Under the pieces are notes generated by a model. That model was not told the origin of the DNA, did no database searches, and saw only the letters and a list, made by a program, of their open reading frames with translations. From assembly GCF_018403225.1 (NCBI RefSeq), contig NZ_BOSG01000007.1, positions 1 through 64,000 of the forward strand: 64,000 nucleotides of DNA, read 5' to 3'. Shown here piece by piece: positions 52,950 to 61,833 of the stretch (the first letter of the stretch is position 1; the number at the start of each line of letters is the position of its first letter). Source of the stretch: Paenibacillus sp. J23TS9 (lineage in GTDB: Bacteria; Bacillota; Bacilli; Paenibacillales; Paenibacillaceae). Made by a program: the position numbers and the translations under genes.

Positions 52950-53891
52950 TTAAAGAACAGCTGCGTGATGCTCCAGGCTTTCGATATACTTTTCACAGTC
53001 CATCGCTGCCATACATCCGCTGCCTGCTGCTGTAATCGCTTGTCTGTAACGGGTATCCTGTACGTCACCGCAAGCGAAGACGCCTGGAATATTGGTTTCC
53101 GAAGTTCCTGGCTGTACCGTGATATATCCATTCGCATCCGTTGTAATTTGTCTGCCCAGGAAGCCTGTGTTCGGATGGTGGCCGATCGCAACGAATACGC
53201 CGCTCGCTTCCATCAATTCCTCTTCGCCAGTCTCGTTATTCAGCACCTTCAATCCTTTTACACCACGGTCATCAGCGATAACCTCAATCGGTGTACGGTT
53301 TAGTGCCCACTCGACCTTCTCATTGCTGCGTACACGGTCCTGCATGATTTTCGAGCCGCGCAGCTCGGTACGGCGGTGAACCAATGTCACCTTTGATGCA
53401 AAACGGGTCAGGAAGCTTGCTTCCTCAAGCGCCGAATCGCCGCCGCCAACAACCACAATTTCTTTGCCGCGGAAGAAGAATCCATCGCAGGTTGCACAAG
53501 TGCTGACTCCGCGACCCACATTATCCTGCTCGCCCGGAATGCCAAGATATTTAGCTGTAGCACCTGTTGAAATAATCAAGGTTTCAGTCTCTAGCTGACC
53601 CATACCTTCCACATCAAGCTTGAATGGACGGCCGTTCAGTTCTACGCTGTTCACCCAGCCTGTACGGAATTCGGCGCCAAAGCGTTCAGCCTGCTTGCGC
53701 ATATTATCCATCAATTCGGGTCCCATAATGCCTTCAGGAAAACCCGGGAAATTCTCCACTTCAGTTGTGGTCGTAAGCTGCCCCCCAGGCTGTGGCCCCT
53801 CGATGATGAGCGGGTTCAGATTGGCGCGTGCCAGATAGATGGCTGCAGTCAAGCCTGCAGGTCCTGTACCGATAATTACGGATTTATACAT
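52950..53891 (-). CDS. trxB: thioredoxin-disulfide reductase
   Basis: A 313-residue flavoprotein reductase. FAD binding is GTGPAGLTAAIYLARANL, the redox-active CATC pair is near residue 135 and the NADPH site is VVGGGDSALEEASFL. The C-terminal GCMAAMDCEKYI is typical. The ATG at 53891 follows GGAGGGAAATCTT. Upstream, a TTGACA/GATAAT promoter is overlapped by a perfect Fur box, an unusual arrangement for trxB. It is followed by a glutaredoxin gene. Confidence 0.95.
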   Translation of the reverse strand: MYKSVIIGTGPAGLTAAIYLARANLNPLIIEGPQPGGQLTTTTEVENFPGFPEGIMGPELMDNMRKQAERFGAEFRTGWVNSVELNGRPFKLDVEGMGQLETETLIISTGATAKYLGIPGEQDNVGRGVSTCATCDGFFFRGKEIVVVGGGDSALEEASFLTRFASKVTLVHRRTELRGSKIMQDRVRSNEKVEWALNRTPIEVIADDRGVKGLKVLNNETGEEELMEASGVFVAIGHHPNTGFLGRQITTDANGYITVQPGTSETNIPGVFACGDVQDTRYRQAITAAGSGCMAAMDCEKYIESLEHHAAVL

Positions 53892-53987
53892 AAGATTTCC
53901 CTCCAAGCTCCCAGTGCCCGGAAAGTAGCCCCGCATAAGCCGGACATACCAGGTTCACTTTATATTTTATTTAAAATAATTATTACC

Positions 53988-54002
53988 TGATAATTATTAT
54001 CA
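53988..54002 (-). promoter_or_regulatory. perfect 7-1-7 Fur box at trxB promoter
   Basis: TGATAATTATTATCA is an exact match to the Bacilli 7-1-7 Fur consensus TGATAATNATTATCA. It covers the trxB -10 element, where a bound repressor would block transcription. Confidence 0.75.
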
Positions 54003-54024
54003 TATAAATAGACACTTATGTCAA
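53996..54024 (-). promoter_or_regulatory. sigma-A promoter of trxB
   Basis: Minus strand TTGACA (54019-54024) and GATAAT (53996-54001) with a 17-bp spacer, about 100 bp before trxB. Confidence 0.75.
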
Positions 54025-54146
54025 TAGCACAAGTATACATGGGTTGATGTCGATTGTTAACAATTAAATTTATACAAATAAGGGTGGCATATACCGAATA
54101 GCTTCCTACGGATCCCCCTACACAACATCTTTATTCAATGAATAAA

Positions 54147-54179
54147 AGGAACTCCCGGGCAGACAGACCGAAAGTTCCT
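54147..54179 (-). terminator. terminator of the P1B4 ATPase gene
   Basis: Stem AGGAACT/AGTTCCT with a 19-base loop, followed on the minus strand by TTTTATT, between the ATPase gene and the trxB promoter. Confidence 0.65.
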
Positions 54180-54200
54180 CTCTTTTAGAAAATCATATGA

Positions 54201-56177
54201 TTATCTTAATAACCGCAGGGCATTAAGGATGACAAGAATCGTGCTTCCTTCATGACCAACTACGCCAAATGGCAGGGCAATACCCGTCAGAAAGTTCCCG
54301 CTCATCAGCAGGACAATAACGGTGATTGCAAACACCATATTCTGCTTGACGATCCGGCGCGCGCGGCGGGCAAGCTTGATTGTGCCGGCAATTTCTTCAA
54401 TGTTATCATTCATGAGCACCACATCCGCGACCTCGAGCGCCGTGCCGCTGCCGCTCATTCCCATGCCCATCCCTACGGTCGCTGTCGCGAGTGCAGGTGC
54501 GTCATTCACACCATCACCGACCATAACGACATGCCCGTATTCCTCGCGCAGCTTTTTCACATACGTCACCTTTTCTTCAGGAAGCAGATCCGAGTAAATA
54601 AGATCGACACCGGTTTGCCGGGCGATGACCTGCGCCGTTTCGCTGCGGTCACCGGTCAGCATGGCCACCTTTACACCGATAGCTTGGAGCTTTCGCACAG
54701 CAGCCGCAGCCTGAGGACGAACCACATCCTGCAAAGCGACAAGACCGGCTACCCTTTCCCCATCCAGAATAACCGATACGGTTTTCCCTTCCGCACCCAG
54801 AACGGTGCGCTGCTGTTTCCAGTACACGGCTTCCTTGCCGTCATCCATCCGGTCCAGCACATCTGTTTTTCCGATCCGCCACTGCTTTGCACCCACGTTT
54901 CCTTCCATTCCCCAGCCGGTAACCGAAGTCACCGATTCGGCGGGCAGCAGCTCGAGCCCCTCCTCCTCGGCCTTTCTGACGATCGCTTTTGCCAAAGGAT
55001 GCTCCGACAGCTGTTCCACAGAAGCGATGACAGCAAGCAGCTCCTTACGGTCGTAACCATTTGCGGCGATAATATCTGTTACCTGCGGCTCGCCAGCAGT
55101 CAGAGTACCTGTTTTATCAAACGCAACGACTGAGGTCAATGCCATATTTTCCATATGGGCACCGCCTTTAAACAAGATGCCGCGACGTGCCCGGTTAGAG
55201 ATTGCCGACAACAAAGCAGGCATTATAGAGGCAACGAGTGCGCAAGGTGAAGCCACAACCAGAAATACCATGGCTTTATAAAAAGAGTCGCCAAAGCTCC
55301 AGCCAAACACGAACGGAACAGCAAAGATAATGACCAAGGTAACTGCAACTACGATTTTGGCATATATCGCTTCAAATCGCTTCATGAACCGCTCTGATTG
55401 TGGAACCTCATTCTCCGCCTCTTCTACCAAACGGATAATTTTCGCAAACACCGTAGCATCTGATGTTTGCGATACTTCGATATACAGTACGCCTTCCCCA
55501 TTCAATGTACCGGCAAATACTTCATCACCCTGAGATTTGTCCATAGGCACAGACTCCCCGGTAATCGAGGATTGGTTCACGGCAGAAAATCCTTTATGAA
55601 TAATCCCATCCGCCGGGATTAGTTCGCCTGGCTTTACCAGAATCAAGTCGCTGACCTTCAGTTCATCTATGGAAACCAGCGTCATTTTGCCATCTTCAAT
55701 CCGGAGCGCAAGCTCAGGCTTAAGGGCCATCAAGGAGGAGATATCTTTTTTGCTCCGCTCCATGGTATAGCTTTCAAGCGCGCCGCTGAGCGCAAAGATA
55801 AAGATCAGCATCGCCCCTTCATTCCAGTAGCCGATGCTGGCAGCACCCAGCGCGGCAGCTACCATGAGCAGATTCACGTCCAGCTCCCGCTCTTTGATGA
55901 GCGTTTCCATTCCCTCCTTGGCTTTAAGCCATCCTCCAGCCGCATAGGACAGAATGTACAGCATGACCGAAATCGCAGTTGAAACGTAGCCTGCAGCCCA
56001 GCCTCCAAGCATAAGCACACCACTCAGTATGGCTGCCTGCATTTCAGGATTGCGCAGCATCCCCCGGATATCGAAGCGTCTCTTGCGATGAGGGTTTGGT
56101 TCTTTTAAACTGCCGGAGGCAGGACCTTGTTTTGCGATTTGAGCTGTGATCTTTTGTATATTTTCCATATTGTTCAC
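54201..56177 (-). CDS. pfeT: P1B4-type Fe(II)/Co efflux ATPase (PfeT-like)
   Basis: A 658-residue P-type ATPase with six to eight membrane helices. The A-domain TGES, the phosphorylation site DKTGTLT and the GDGVNDAPA hinge are intact. Metal specificity residues are the SPC motif in helix 6 (VVASPCALVAS) and the HEGST motif in the last helices (VVGHEGSTILVILNALRLL). This SPC/HEG(G/S)T pair defines the P1B4 group. It lacks an N-terminal CxxC domain. B. subtilis PfeT exports Fe(II) under PerR and Fur control. Two Fur-like boxes precede this gene. Confidence 0.9.
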   Translation of the reverse strand: MNNMENIQKITAQIAKQGPASGSLKEPNPHRKRRFDIRGMLRNPEMQAAILSGVLMLGGWAAGYVSTAISVMLYILSYAAGGWLKAKEGMETLIKERELDVNLLMVAAALGAASIGYWNEGAMLIFIFALSGALESYTMERSKKDISSLMALKPELALRIEDGKMTLVSIDELKVSDLILVKPGELIPADGIIHKGFSAVNQSSITGESVPMDKSQGDEVFAGTLNGEGVLYIEVSQTSDATVFAKIIRLVEEAENEVPQSERFMKRFEAIYAKIVVAVTLVIIFAVPFVFGWSFGDSFYKAMVFLVVASPCALVASIMPALLSAISNRARRGILFKGGAHMENMALTSVVAFDKTGTLTAGEPQVTDIIAANGYDRKELLAVIASVEQLSEHPLAKAIVRKAEEEGLELLPAESVTSVTGWGMEGNVGAKQWRIGKTDVLDRMDDGKEAVYWKQQRTVLGAEGKTVSVILDGERVAGLVALQDVVRPQAAAAVRKLQAIGVKVAMLTGDRSETAQVIARQTGVDLIYSDLLPEEKVTYVKKLREEYGHVVMVGDGVNDAPALATATVGMGMGMSGSGTALEVADVVLMNDNIEEIAGTIKLARRARRIVKQNMVFAITVIVLLMSGNFLTGIALPFGVVGHEGSTILVILNALRLLR

Positions 56178-56187
56178 CTTCCTAACT

Positions 56188-56206
56188 GAGAATGAAAAGC
56201 ATTATT
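56188..56206 (-). promoter_or_regulatory. Fur-like box, proximal to pfeT
   Basis: Plus-strand GAGAATGAAAAGCATTATT matches the 19-bp Fur box at 15 positions and ends 11 bp before the ATPase start, just upstream of its ribosome binding site. Confidence 0.5.
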
Positions 56207-56220
56207 AGTACCCTTAAAAC

Positions 56221-56257
56221 AGCACATGCTGCTCCAGATTAGCCGGAGCAGCATGTT
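56221..56257. repeat. strong hairpin in the pfeT leader
   Basis: Stem ACATGCTGCTCC/GGAGCAGCATGT-type, 11 to 12 bp, with a nine-base loop. On the plus strand it is followed by TTTTT, so it would terminate transcription coming from the left against pfeT. On the minus strand the following run is weak (GCTGTTTT). Confidence 0.6.
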
Positions 56258-56286
56258 TTTAATGAAGGACGTATCAACGTCCAATT

Positions 56287-56305
56287 GAGAATGATAATCA
56301 TTTTT
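56287..56305 (-). promoter_or_regulatory. Fur box, distal to pfeT
   Basis: Plus-strand GAGAATGATAATCATTTTT matches the 19-bp Fur box GATAATGATAATCATTATC at 16 of 19 positions; it includes the palindrome AATGATAATCATT. Confidence 0.65.
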
Positions 56306-56405
56306 GCATCAATACAATTGTTTTTCCCTAATGCAACTTTATGCTTATATTATATGCCGGGCTGCATGAATTGTAAACTTGTTTTTACACTTAAACACAA
56401 AAAAA

Positions 56406-56448
56406 CCTGAATACGAAGATGCAGTTCAGGGCATCCCTCATATTCAGG
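56406..56448 (-). terminator. terminator of the PEP-utiliser-like gene
   Basis: Stem CCTGAAT/ATTCAGG with further inner pairs, followed on the minus strand by seven T residues. Confidence 0.7.
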
Positions 56449-56508
56449 CAATTGAACACCAACAATGAAAATCCGGTGCGCATCTCATGTTCAGGTCTAT
56501 GTAAAATG

Positions 56509-57705
56509 CTATCCTTCACAACAATATCTATTCGCTCCGTCCGCTTCTTCCTGCAGCTCCAACTGCGCCGCGGCCAAGCGGAATGCGGCTATACCCCCGG
56601 AGAGCATGCTGACCTCATTCACATCCATTCGGTACAGTTCTGACAGATCAGCCGCATTTTGCATTCCTGACAAACGAAGCGGGATATGCGGCCTAACTTT
56701 TCGTATAGATTCTACCTTTGCTTCTAAGCTCCCGATCATACCCTCAGACCATGAATGGCCGGAATGGCTGATTGAACTGCAGTCCAAGACGAACAGATCT
56801 GCGCACCGGGACAGGTCCGCGGCCGCTTCCTCACTAACTTCAGCTCTCATCAATGCACCGATCCTATAAGTTACCGCTCGGCGCTGATGACATAATGTTT
56901 CCTCGGCTACCCGTTCAATCAATTCATATGCATGAGTCCATTCCTCTGTATCTGCAGGATACGGGATCAGAATTTCCAAACGGTTCTCCATTCCCTGACG
57001 ATAACAAGCCAGTGCCGCACGGAATAAAGCTTCAAGCTGAATATCACGCAAATCCAGAAGATACGCTTTTTCGAGCGGACTTTCCAGAGTTAAATCAGCG
57101 CCGGATACCAAAGCAACACCCAGTACCCCTTCATCTAAATGATGGAGCATCGTTTCGATATGCCCTTTCCACCGGTATAACAGTCGTTCCCTCAATACAA
57201 TGCTCGGATGCTGCATGCCAAGATTGGAAGAGTACTGCAAAGCCCATTCTTCAAAAATTTCCTTGAGATGTCCGTTTCTGAGCCAATGATCCTCACGGAG
57301 CAGCATCAAGCCTGTCGTCCCGGTCAAGCAATCTGATTGTTCCAGCGGATAAGCCACATTTTCGGCAAAAATCTTCAAACTGCGCACCTCGTCGCTCCAC
57401 TTCAATAAGCGCTCCGGTGCTCCCAGATCCATATGTTCCCTTGAAAAAGGCCCGGACTCCCGCAAAATGGCACCGATTGAATAGGGATCAGCCGCGAGAA
57501 TCGCCTCCTCCTTTGTCATGGATCCAATCAGGGTCAGCTCCACAAGCGAAGCGATTTCCGGCAAGGAGCATGCCCGTGCCTGCCCTTCATCCTTTAATGA
57601 CTTCCTCTCATCCCGCTGACTTACCGGATACAACGTTTCCACAAAATCAGACATAGAGCAGGAGCCGCTTTGGCAGCAGTTATTCTGACACCGATCACTC
57701 TTCAT
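56509..57705 (-). CDS. PEP-utiliser C-domain-like TIM-barrel protein with cysteine-rich ends
   Basis: A 398-residue protein. From about residue 110 it resembles the C-terminal PEP/pyruvate-binding barrel of pyruvate phosphate dikinase and enzyme I (LLDLRDIQLEALFRAAL; LEILIPYPAD; YRIGALMRAE), but the catalytic residues look altered and the ATP-grasp and phospho-histidine domains are absent. The N-terminus starts MKSDRCQNNCCQSGSCS and the C-terminus ends YCCEG, so cysteines flank the barrel. A metal or cofactor role is a guess. The ATG at 57705 follows GAGGGTGG. Its downstream neighbour is pfeT. Confidence 0.65.
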   Translation of the reverse strand: MKSDRCQNNCCQSGSCSMSDFVETLYPVSQRDERKSLKDEGQARACSLPEIASLVELTLIGSMTKEEAILAADPYSIGAILRESGPFSREHMDLGAPERLLKWSDEVRSLKIFAENVAYPLEQSDCLTGTTGLMLLREDHWLRNGHLKEIFEEWALQYSSNLGMQHPSIVLRERLLYRWKGHIETMLHHLDEGVLGVALVSGADLTLESPLEKAYLLDLRDIQLEALFRAALACYRQGMENRLEILIPYPADTEEWTHAYELIERVAEETLCHQRRAVTYRIGALMRAEVSEEAAADLSRCADLFVLDCSSISHSGHSWSEGMIGSLEAKVESIRKVRPHIPLRLSGMQNAADLSELYRMDVNEVSMLSGGIAAFRLAAAQLELQEEADGANRYCCEG

Positions 57706-57907
57706 TTTTGGCTGTCCACCCTCTTTTCCCGGAAAAAGTGAGCCCGTTGGCATCGAGCCCTACCATACAGAATATTAGCTCCCGTTGAGAAATATACAGA
57801 ATTTGCGCGGTAGTTGGCCTTTTTCTCTTAATATCAGACCTGACGTACACCGGGAACAAATCAAAAAGACAATTCCCCTGAACCTGCTTATCTATTAAAA
57901 AGAAAAA

Positions 57908-57927
57908 AACCGCTCAACAGAGCGGTT
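57908..57927 (-). terminator. terminator of metY
   Basis: Stem AACCGCTC/GAGCGGTT with a four-base loop and a run of T on the minus strand, after the metY stop. Confidence 0.85.
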
Positions 57928-57950
57928 CCTTGGCTTCACTTATTTATATA

Positions 57951-59357
<1,407 letters not shown>

Positions 59358-59375
59358 TTAATATGATTTACGCAG

Positions 59376-59972
59376 TCAGCCCATTCCCAGCAGGTCGGAT
59401 ACCAGTGATAATACCAGCAGTCCAGCCATAATTATACTCGTCCAAAGGGCTCGGCCTGATCGTGAATTTCCCGCTACGCTGCCCGTGTCAGCTTTAGCCC
59501 GTGTCTGTAAAGAGCGGTAGTACATCACAGAGCCCGCGGCAATGAGAAGAATCTCTAATAATATACTAATATAAGGCCATTTCCATAGTCCGAGACCCAG
59601 GAACGGCAATTGCCCCAGGTTCCCCGGAAATATGGGCAGATCACTGCGGTGTACCAAGAAATCAAGCAGCCAATGGCTAAATACCAGAGTGCCCATCACA
59701 ACCCCACTCCGTTTACCCCAGATCTTCCAGGCGAATACACTGGCAAGAAGGGCGATAAGCAATGCTCCGACCAAGGAATGTGTATAATCCGCGTGAATAA
59801 CCGATGCGCCGTATCCTCCTTCCCCGACGGGAACGATGGTCTCAACTCCAGTCAGAAGCAGAGGCACAAAAATGACATCCAGCAGCTGCGTACCAAGCAT
59901 TAAAGCCCATAGCGGCGTCTCAGGCTGTCTGGATTTCACGGCTGCGGCGAGACCAAAATGTCCTGCAAACAT
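59376..59972 (-). CDS. YdjM-like membrane metal-dependent hydrolase family protein
   Basis: A 198-residue membrane protein with five predicted helices. MFAGHFGLAAAVK at the start, DYTHSLVGALL and FSHWLLDFLVHRSD carry the histidines and aspartates typical of the LexA-regulated YdjM/PF04307 family, thought to be membrane metal-dependent hydrolases. It is the third gene of a tetR-small ORF-ydjM-like operon; its start lies three bases from the small ORF stop. Confidence 0.82.
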   Translation of the reverse strand: MFAGHFGLAAAVKSRQPETPLWALMLGTQLLDVIFVPLLLTGVETIVPVGEGGYGASVIHADYTHSLVGALLIALLASVFAWKIWGKRSGVVMGTLVFSHWLLDFLVHRSDLPIFPGNLGQLPFLGLGLWKWPYISILLEILLIAAGSVMYYRSLQTRAKADTGSVAGNSRSGRALWTSIIMAGLLVLSLVSDLLGMG

Positions 59973-59974
59973 CG

Positions 59975-60067
59975 TTATTCCCCCTCTTTCCGGATTGCCT
60001 GTGGAATTCGCGAATCAAGCCAACCACAGACTCCCGAGAATAAAATCACCAGTACGATAAAGCTCAT
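59975..60067 (-). CDS. 30-residue membrane peptide in the TetR operon
   Basis: A tiny single-helix ORF, MSFIVLVILFSGVCGWLDSR and a charged end. AAAGGAG with a nine-base spacer precedes the ATG, and the stop is directly followed by the start of the YdjM-like gene (GAATAACGATG), whose ribosome binding site lies inside this ORF. It is too small for family assignment and could be a leader peptide coupling translation or a small partner of the membrane protein. Confidence 0.6.
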   Translation of the reverse strand: MSFIVLVILFSGVCGWLDSRIPQAIRKEGE

Positions 60068-60092
60068 ATGGAGCAACTCCTTTACGGATCCG

Positions 60093-60719
60093 CTATCCGA
60101 TTGATTTTTTCTCCCGAAAACCAAGCAGTAGAACCTCAAATGCCTCATCAAAGGTATCTGCCAGACGCTGTATTAGCTCCTCTGCCGTCTCCTCGGAATA
60201 TTGATAGGTTCCCACAATACCGTGAAGCATGTAAAAATAAATACGGGTGCTGGCAAGCAGGCGCTCACTTCCATCCTTTAAGCCTGTGCAATTCCTTACT
60301 GCCTGCATCAACTGAGCGAACAGCAAATTCCTGATCTGGTTAATCTCCATTTCCGGAGAGACTTCATCCACACGAACGGATTTAATCTCAAAAAATATTC
60401 TGTACATATTTCGGTTCAACAGACAAAACCGGATAAAGAGCTGACTGATGCGTTTTAAAATCGATTCCGGTTCCCCTTCTTCCAGCAGTAAATCCCTGAT
60501 CGTCTGTTGTAGTCCCAGTAATGAAGGCATGGAAAGCTGGTTCAGCAATGCCTCCTTATCCTCAAAATAAATGTAAATCGTCGTGTGTGAACAATTCGCC
60601 TCCTTCGCAATTTCGCGCATGGTTACTGCATCATATCCCCTGGCTGCAAACAGCTGGCCGGCAGCGTTCAATATATCCCGCTTGGTGTCCTCCGATCGAA
60701 CATGCTTTTTTCTAGGCAT
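60093..60719 (-). CDS. TetR family transcriptional repressor
   Basis: A 208-residue TetR regulator. The N-terminal helix-turn-helix (about 14-60: ILNAAGQLFAARGYDAVTMREIAKEANCSHTTIYIYFEDKEAL) is classic. The C-terminal ligand-binding part is AcrR/FadR-like in length but unassigned. Upstream, two near-identical palindromes overlap the -10 and -35 of its own promoter, so it should repress itself and the two downstream genes, which are on the same strand and only 25 bp away. Confidence 0.9.
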   Translation of the reverse strand: MPRKKHVRSEDTKRDILNAAGQLFAARGYDAVTMREIAKEANCSHTTIYIYFEDKEALLNQLSMPSLLGLQQTIRDLLLEEGEPESILKRISQLFIRFCLLNRNMYRIFFEIKSVRVDEVSPEMEINQIRNLLFAQLMQAVRNCTGLKDGSERLLASTRIYFYMLHGIVGTYQYSEETAEELIQRLADTFDEAFEVLLLGFREKKSIG

Positions 60720-60759
60720 TTGGGTCAGAATTTCCTTTCTTGTTCGTGAGTTAATTTAA

Positions 60760-60774
60760 ATAACCGATGGTTAT
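60760..60774. promoter_or_regulatory. TetR operator 1
   Basis: ATAACCGATGGTTAT, an imperfect palindrome overlapping the tetR -10 element; 13 of 15 positions pair when the centre is ignored. It is a near copy of operator 2. Confidence 0.7.
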
Positions 60775-60801
60775 TATTGATTGTGGATATAATATAACCA
60801 A
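60773..60801 (-). promoter_or_regulatory. tetR promoter
   Basis: Minus strand TTGGTT (60796-60801) and AATAAT (60773-60778), with a 17-bp spacer; both elements fall inside or touch the two operators. Confidence 0.55.
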
Positions 60802-60808
60802 TGGTTAT
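60794..60808. promoter_or_regulatory. TetR operator 2
   Basis: ATAACCAATGGTTAT, differing from operator 1 at one base, 34 bp away centre to centre (about three helical turns), and covering the tetR -35 element. Confidence 0.7.
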
Positions 60809-60925
60809 TTATCAGTCAATGCCTTTTCACCCTAAAAATGTAAATTATTTTCACGCAAAAAAAACAGCCGCATAACGACTGCCCTAAAAAAGAATCCTGA
60901 GAGTATTGAGAGAGTTGCTGATGCC

Positions 60926-60951
60926 GAATTACGCAAAAATTTGCATAATTC
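60926..60951. repeat. 26-bp near-perfect palindrome
   Basis: Two 13-base arms, GAATTACGCAAAA and the reverse complement of GAATTATGCAAAT, without spacer; two mismatches. It lies between the divergent tetR and marR genes and is typical in form of a dimeric regulator site. Confidence 0.5.
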
Positions 60952-61231
60952 TATCAATTGATAAGTAATCGCTTAATTTATATAAGCTTACCTTTCAAAA
61001 GTGCAGAGAAAAGCATAGCTCTTTCTTCCTAGCATTGTCAAGCGCTCGCTCTTACAAATGAAGGAAAAAACTTATTTTACCGCTTCTCGCAACGAATAGC
61101 AGCGTTTATCGTATACTATTATTGACGATCGATTGTTTACCAACTACCATGTCACTATACGAAGCTTATTTGAATTAATGGGTTACTTTATGTTAACAAT
61201 CATTCCGTTATATGCAGGAGGGTGATTTAGC

Positions 61232-61681
61232 TTGCATTCTTCATCCAAAGAACTAGCTAACCGATATTGTGAACTTATGGATAGGCTGCCGCGTCTTATT
61301 GACTATACGGGTATTGTCCGGCAGATGAAGCTAAGCACTACTGAAGCGTTCATTCTGCAATATCTGCAAAATAACGGCAGTCAGCGCGGCACAGACATTG
61401 TGAAAGTGACAGGTCTAACGACAAGCGCTATAACGCAAATTTGCGACAAGCTGGTACAAGAAGAGCTGATTGAACGCAACCGCTCTGAAACAGACCGGCG
61501 CTACGTGAACATTACGATTACGGGCAAAGGCTCGCATGTTCTTAAACAATTGTCCGATATGAGCTCGGAACGAATTGTTGAAACGGTGGATCAATTTACA
61601 AATGAAGAGACGGACGAGCTGCTTGAGACCATTCGCCAGCTGGGCGAGTTGATCAAGTACCAGCGGAACCACCGCGAATAA
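61232..61681 (+). CDS. MarR family transcriptional regulator
   Basis: A 149-residue winged-helix regulator. The recognition region GTDIVKVTGLTTSAITQICDKLVQEELIERNRSETDRRYVNI contains the MarR DRR wing. The inducer is unknown. The start codon is TTG at 61232, with AGGAGGGTGA six bases upstream. It is flanked by a large intergenic region with palindromes that may hold its operator and converges with rocF over a strong hairpin. Confidence 0.88.
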   Translation: MHSSSKELANRYCELMDRLPRLIDYTGIVRQMKLSTTEAFILQYLQNNGSQRGTDIVKVTGLTTSAITQICDKLVQEELIERNRSETDRRYVNITITGKGSHVLKQLSDMSSERIVETVDQFTNEETDELLETIRQLGELIKYQRNHRE

Positions 61682-61771
61682 ATCCCGTATCGCCCTCTCA
61701 TCCGCTCAGCGGACATTGTTCTCGGATTTTTCGAATATACGGCTACCCGGCAGCGGGAGCGCTAAATCATG

Positions 61772-61825
61772 AAAAAGAACAACATTGAAGCCAGCCTTTA
61801 AGGCTGCAGCAATGTTGTTCTTTTT
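61772..61825. terminator. bidirectional terminator
   Basis: Sixteen-base perfect outer stem (AAAAAGAACAACATTG and complement) with a partly paired loop, between convergent marR and rocF. Confidence 0.88.
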
Positions 61826-61833
61826 GTCATATA

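Larger units (their letters stand above)
53892..54200. other. trxB upstream region
   Basis: About 310 bp between trxB and the P1B4 ATPase gene, which is on the same strand. It holds the trxB promoter with its Fur-box overlap and the ATPase terminator. The rest is AT-rich and shows nothing more. Confidence 0.6.
56178..56508. other. leader and control region of pfeT
   Basis: About 330 bp. It contains two Fur-like boxes, an intervening 12-bp hairpin and, at its far end, the terminator of the upstream gene. No convincing sigma-A promoter could be fixed. Confidence 0.6.
60720..61231. other. tetR-marR divergent intergenic region
   Basis: About 510 bp. The left end has the twin TetR operators and promoter. 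At 60926-60951 is a 26-bp near-palindrome and at 60952-60963 a perfect 12-bp palindrome. No gene or known RNA was seen in the AT-rich remainder. A marR promoter could not be fixed; TATACT at about 61116 may be a -10. Confidence 0.55.

Noticed and set aside
54252..55133. 293-codon plus-strand frame
   Set aside because: Antisense shadow of the P1B4 ATPase gene; composition (His, Arg, Cys rich) is not that of a real protein.
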